A stretch of DNA of 16,489 nt from an uncultured Bacteroidota bacterium (GTDB lineage Bacteria; Bacteroidota; Bacteroidia; Chitinophagales; Chitinophagaceae), in assembly GCA_946479615.1 (NCBI GenBank), contig CAMLGR010000107.1:1-16489 (forward strand), given 5' to 3'. How positions within the stretch are numbered: position 1 is the stretch's first letter; every line of letters starts with the position of its first letter. A program made the translations under genes and the position numbers. Positions 15,175 to 16,489 of the stretch are shown here, one piece after another. The notes beneath the pieces are model-generated. The model saw only the letters and a program-made list of their open reading frames with translations, ran no database searches and had not been told where the DNA came from.

Positions 15175-16218
15175 ATGAAAGGTAAGAAGGATATTACTAT
15201 TTACGACATTGCCGAGCATCTATCTATCTCCGCCGCCACTGTCAGCCGCGCCTTGCAGAATCACCATTACGTCAATGAAAATACAAGGGCCAAGGTACTT
15301 ACCGCGGCCAAGGAACTGGGTTACCAGTACAATACTTTCGCCCGCAGCCTGCGGATGAAACGTACCAATACGCTCGGGTTCCTGGTACATGAGTTGAACA
15401 GTAACTTTATTACTTCCGTATTAGCCGGTGTAGAGAAAGTAGCTACCAAGGCAGGGTATGACCTGATCATTGCGCACTCTTCCGAAAGTTATATCAAGGA
15501 AGCGGCGAATGCGACCAACCTTTTTCATAAACGGGTGGATGGATTGATCGCTTCCCTGGCTTTTGATACGACCAGCCTGGAACATTTTAAGCAATTCAAT
15601 GAAAAAGGGATCCCGATTATCTTCTTTGACCGGGTAGAGGAGAATGGAAACAATACATCGGTGATCATCGATAATTATAAAGCGGGGTATGAAGCCACGC
15701 GTCATCTGATCGAAGAAGGATGTAAACGCATTGTGCTGGTTACAGCCAGTCTTAAACGAAATGTATATGCGCAACGTTATCGCGGCTACCGCGATGCGTT
15801 ATTCGATAATGGTATCAAGCATGATGAAAACCTGCTGATCGTAAATGATCTGAGCGAAAAAGCGGGGATGGAATCGGCGTATAAGATCTTAAAGATGAAA
15901 CCTTTTCCCGATGGTCTTTTCATCACCAATGATTTCTCGGCGGCTGTATGTATGCAAACGCTGAAAGAAAACGGGGTGAATGTACCGGAGGATATTGCTA
16001 TTGTTGGATTCAATAATGATGCGATCGGCAAACTGGTAGAGCCTAATCTCAGCACCATCAACTATCCCGGTGAGGATATGGGGGAAGTGGTGGCCCGCAA
16101 CCTGATCGATCATATAAAAGGAGAAGGTAGTTTGCAGCGTACGCAAACCATCATTATCCATTCAGAATTACTGATCAGGGATTCCTCGCGCAAAAGTTCT
16201 CGGATCAAAAATAAATAG
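15175..16218 (+). CDS. LacI-family transcriptional regulator
   Basis: 347 residues from the ATG at 15175. The frame is open back to 14983, but those 64 codons have no family resemblance, and the HTH begins right after 15175. The N-terminal DNA-binding domain contains TIYDIAEHLSISAATVSRAL and a hinge near ELGYQYNTFARSLRMKRTNTLG. The rest is the periplasmic-binding-protein-like sensor domain (about 60-335; VDGLIASLAF, IPIIFFDRV, PDGLFITNDFSAAVCM, DIAIVGFNNDAIGKLVEPNLSTI). Such regulators usually bind a sugar and repress or activate uptake and degradation genes. No sugar genes are adjacent, and a link with the xylan enzymes 9 kb away is only a guess. The divergent spacer (14945-15174) has AT-rich AATTAAT half-palindromes (14958-14983) and a -7-like TATCTTTC (15133-15140). 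Confidence 0.92.
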   Translation: MKGKKDITIYDIAEHLSISAATVSRALQNHHYVNENTRAKVLTAAKELGYQYNTFARSLRMKRTNTLGFLVHELNSNFITSVLAGVEKVATKAGYDLIIAHSSESYIKEAANATNLFHKRVDGLIASLAFDTTSLEHFKQFNEKGIPIIFFDRVEENGNNTSVIIDNYKAGYEATRHLIEEGCKRIVLVTASLKRNVYAQRYRGYRDALFDNGIKHDENLLIVNDLSEKAGMESAYKILKMKPFPDGLFITNDFSAAVCMQTLKENGVNVPEDIAIVGFNNDAIGKLVEPNLSTINYPGEDMGEVVARNLIDHIKGEGSLQRTQTIIIHSELLIRDSSRKSSRIKNK

Positions 16219-16263
16219 ACCTCCGCCGGGAGGTGTCACCTGGTGAGCCCAGGGCCAGGTTTT
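16219..16263 (+). terminator. Probable terminator of the LacI-type gene
   Basis: Directly after the stop, ACCTCC (16219-16224) pairs with GGAGGT (16229-16234). A second hairpin ACCTGG (16238-16243) / CCAGGT (16255-16260) leads into TTTT. The stems are GC-rich but the T-run is short. The following 130 bp up to the next terminator show nothing I can name. Confidence 0.5.
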
Positions 16264-16394
16264 AATGAGGATTTGTTCGGGTTTCGGTCGGACCTTGCTC
16301 GGAATCCGATTCCATCCGGGGAAGAAATTAAATGAAGGAATAGAGTGTTGAAAATAACTAACCAGGCTGGAACAACCTGAAGATCTCAGAAATG

Positions 16395-16430
16395 AAAAAC
16401 GCTGTAAGTGAAGTACTTACAGCGTTTTTT
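16395..16430 (-). terminator. Strong hairpin terminator after tRNA-Pro
   Basis: AAAAACGCTGTAAGT (16395-16409) pairs perfectly over 15 bp with ACTTACAGCGTTTTT (16415-16429) around a 5-nt loop. Reading the minus strand, it begins 2 bp after the tRNA-Pro 3' end and ends in a U-tract. Being symmetrical, it can also stop transcription arriving from the LacI-type gene. Confidence 0.85.
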
Positions 16431-16431
16431 G

Positions 16432-16489
16432 TCGGGAGGACAGGATTCGAACCTGCGACCCCCTGGTCCCAAACCAGGTATTCTACCGG
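16432..16489 (-). tRNA. tRNA-Pro(UGG), partial
   Basis: The minus strand shows an anticodon arm CCTGG-TTTGGGA-CCAGG with anticodon TGG, a short variable loop, a T-arm with GGTTCGAATCC, the 3' acceptor strand CCTCCCG and discriminator A (complement of 16432). The 5' acceptor strand and part of the D-arm lie beyond the window edge. No full CCA is encoded in the bases that follow. Confidence 0.93.

Overview
The window looks like chromosomal DNA of a Bacteroidota bacterium, most likely a Chitinophagaceae-type soil or plant-biomass degrader. The reasons are: a promoter of the Bacteroidota TTTG / TAnnTTTG type ahead of a tRNA gene; start codons with no obvious Shine-Dalgarno sequences; protein families typical of that phylum (GH2 with DUF4982, a CE15-like esterase, GH8); and long imperfect inverted repeats in the intergenic spaces. 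The genus is inference.

Layout. (1) 1-92: tRNA-Ser(GCU) on the minus strand with its promoter. (2) 93-947: no convincing gene. It holds a degenerate ~26-bp tandem repeat, two very stable hairpins in opposite orientation, scattered repeat copies and possible coding debris. (3) 948-6537: three secreted enzymes in one direction: a GH2 glycosidase with DUF4982, a CE15-like glucuronoyl esterase and a GH8 reducing-end xylose-releasing exo-oligoxylanase. Together they suggest glucuronoxylan breakdown, although no SusC/SusD pair is present. (4) 6541-6710: a nested inverted repeat. (5) 6846-12673: an OmpR/PhoB-type response regulator and its histidine kinase, then a small lipoprotein, two tandem-domain universal stress proteins (USPs) and an exported TPR protein, closed by a terminator. 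(6) 12858-14286: a GNAT acetyltransferase and an orphan NarL-type response regulator. (7) 14288-14430: a second long inverted repeat between convergent genes. (8) 14447-14944 minus: a one-domain asparaginase-like protein. (9) 15175-16218: a LacI-family regulator, then back-to-back terminators and tRNA-Pro(UGG) on the minus strand, cut by the window edge.

The strongest non-obvious signal is a pair of regulatory arrays. At 8934-8977 and 10108-10151, ahead of the lipoprotein/USP unit and the second USP/TPR unit, four TAA(T/G) cores recur at exactly 11-bp intervals. They end at almost the same distance from the respective start codons. Direct repeats with an 11-bp period are the classical DNA target of OmpR/PhoB-family regulators, so the simplest reading is that the adjacent two-component system controls both units as a local envelope/stress regulon. 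Other points of interest are a CE15-like esterase lacking the Glu of the fungal-type triad, a second USP that has lost the nucleotide-binding signature, and the hairpin-rich repeat cluster beside tRNA-Ser.
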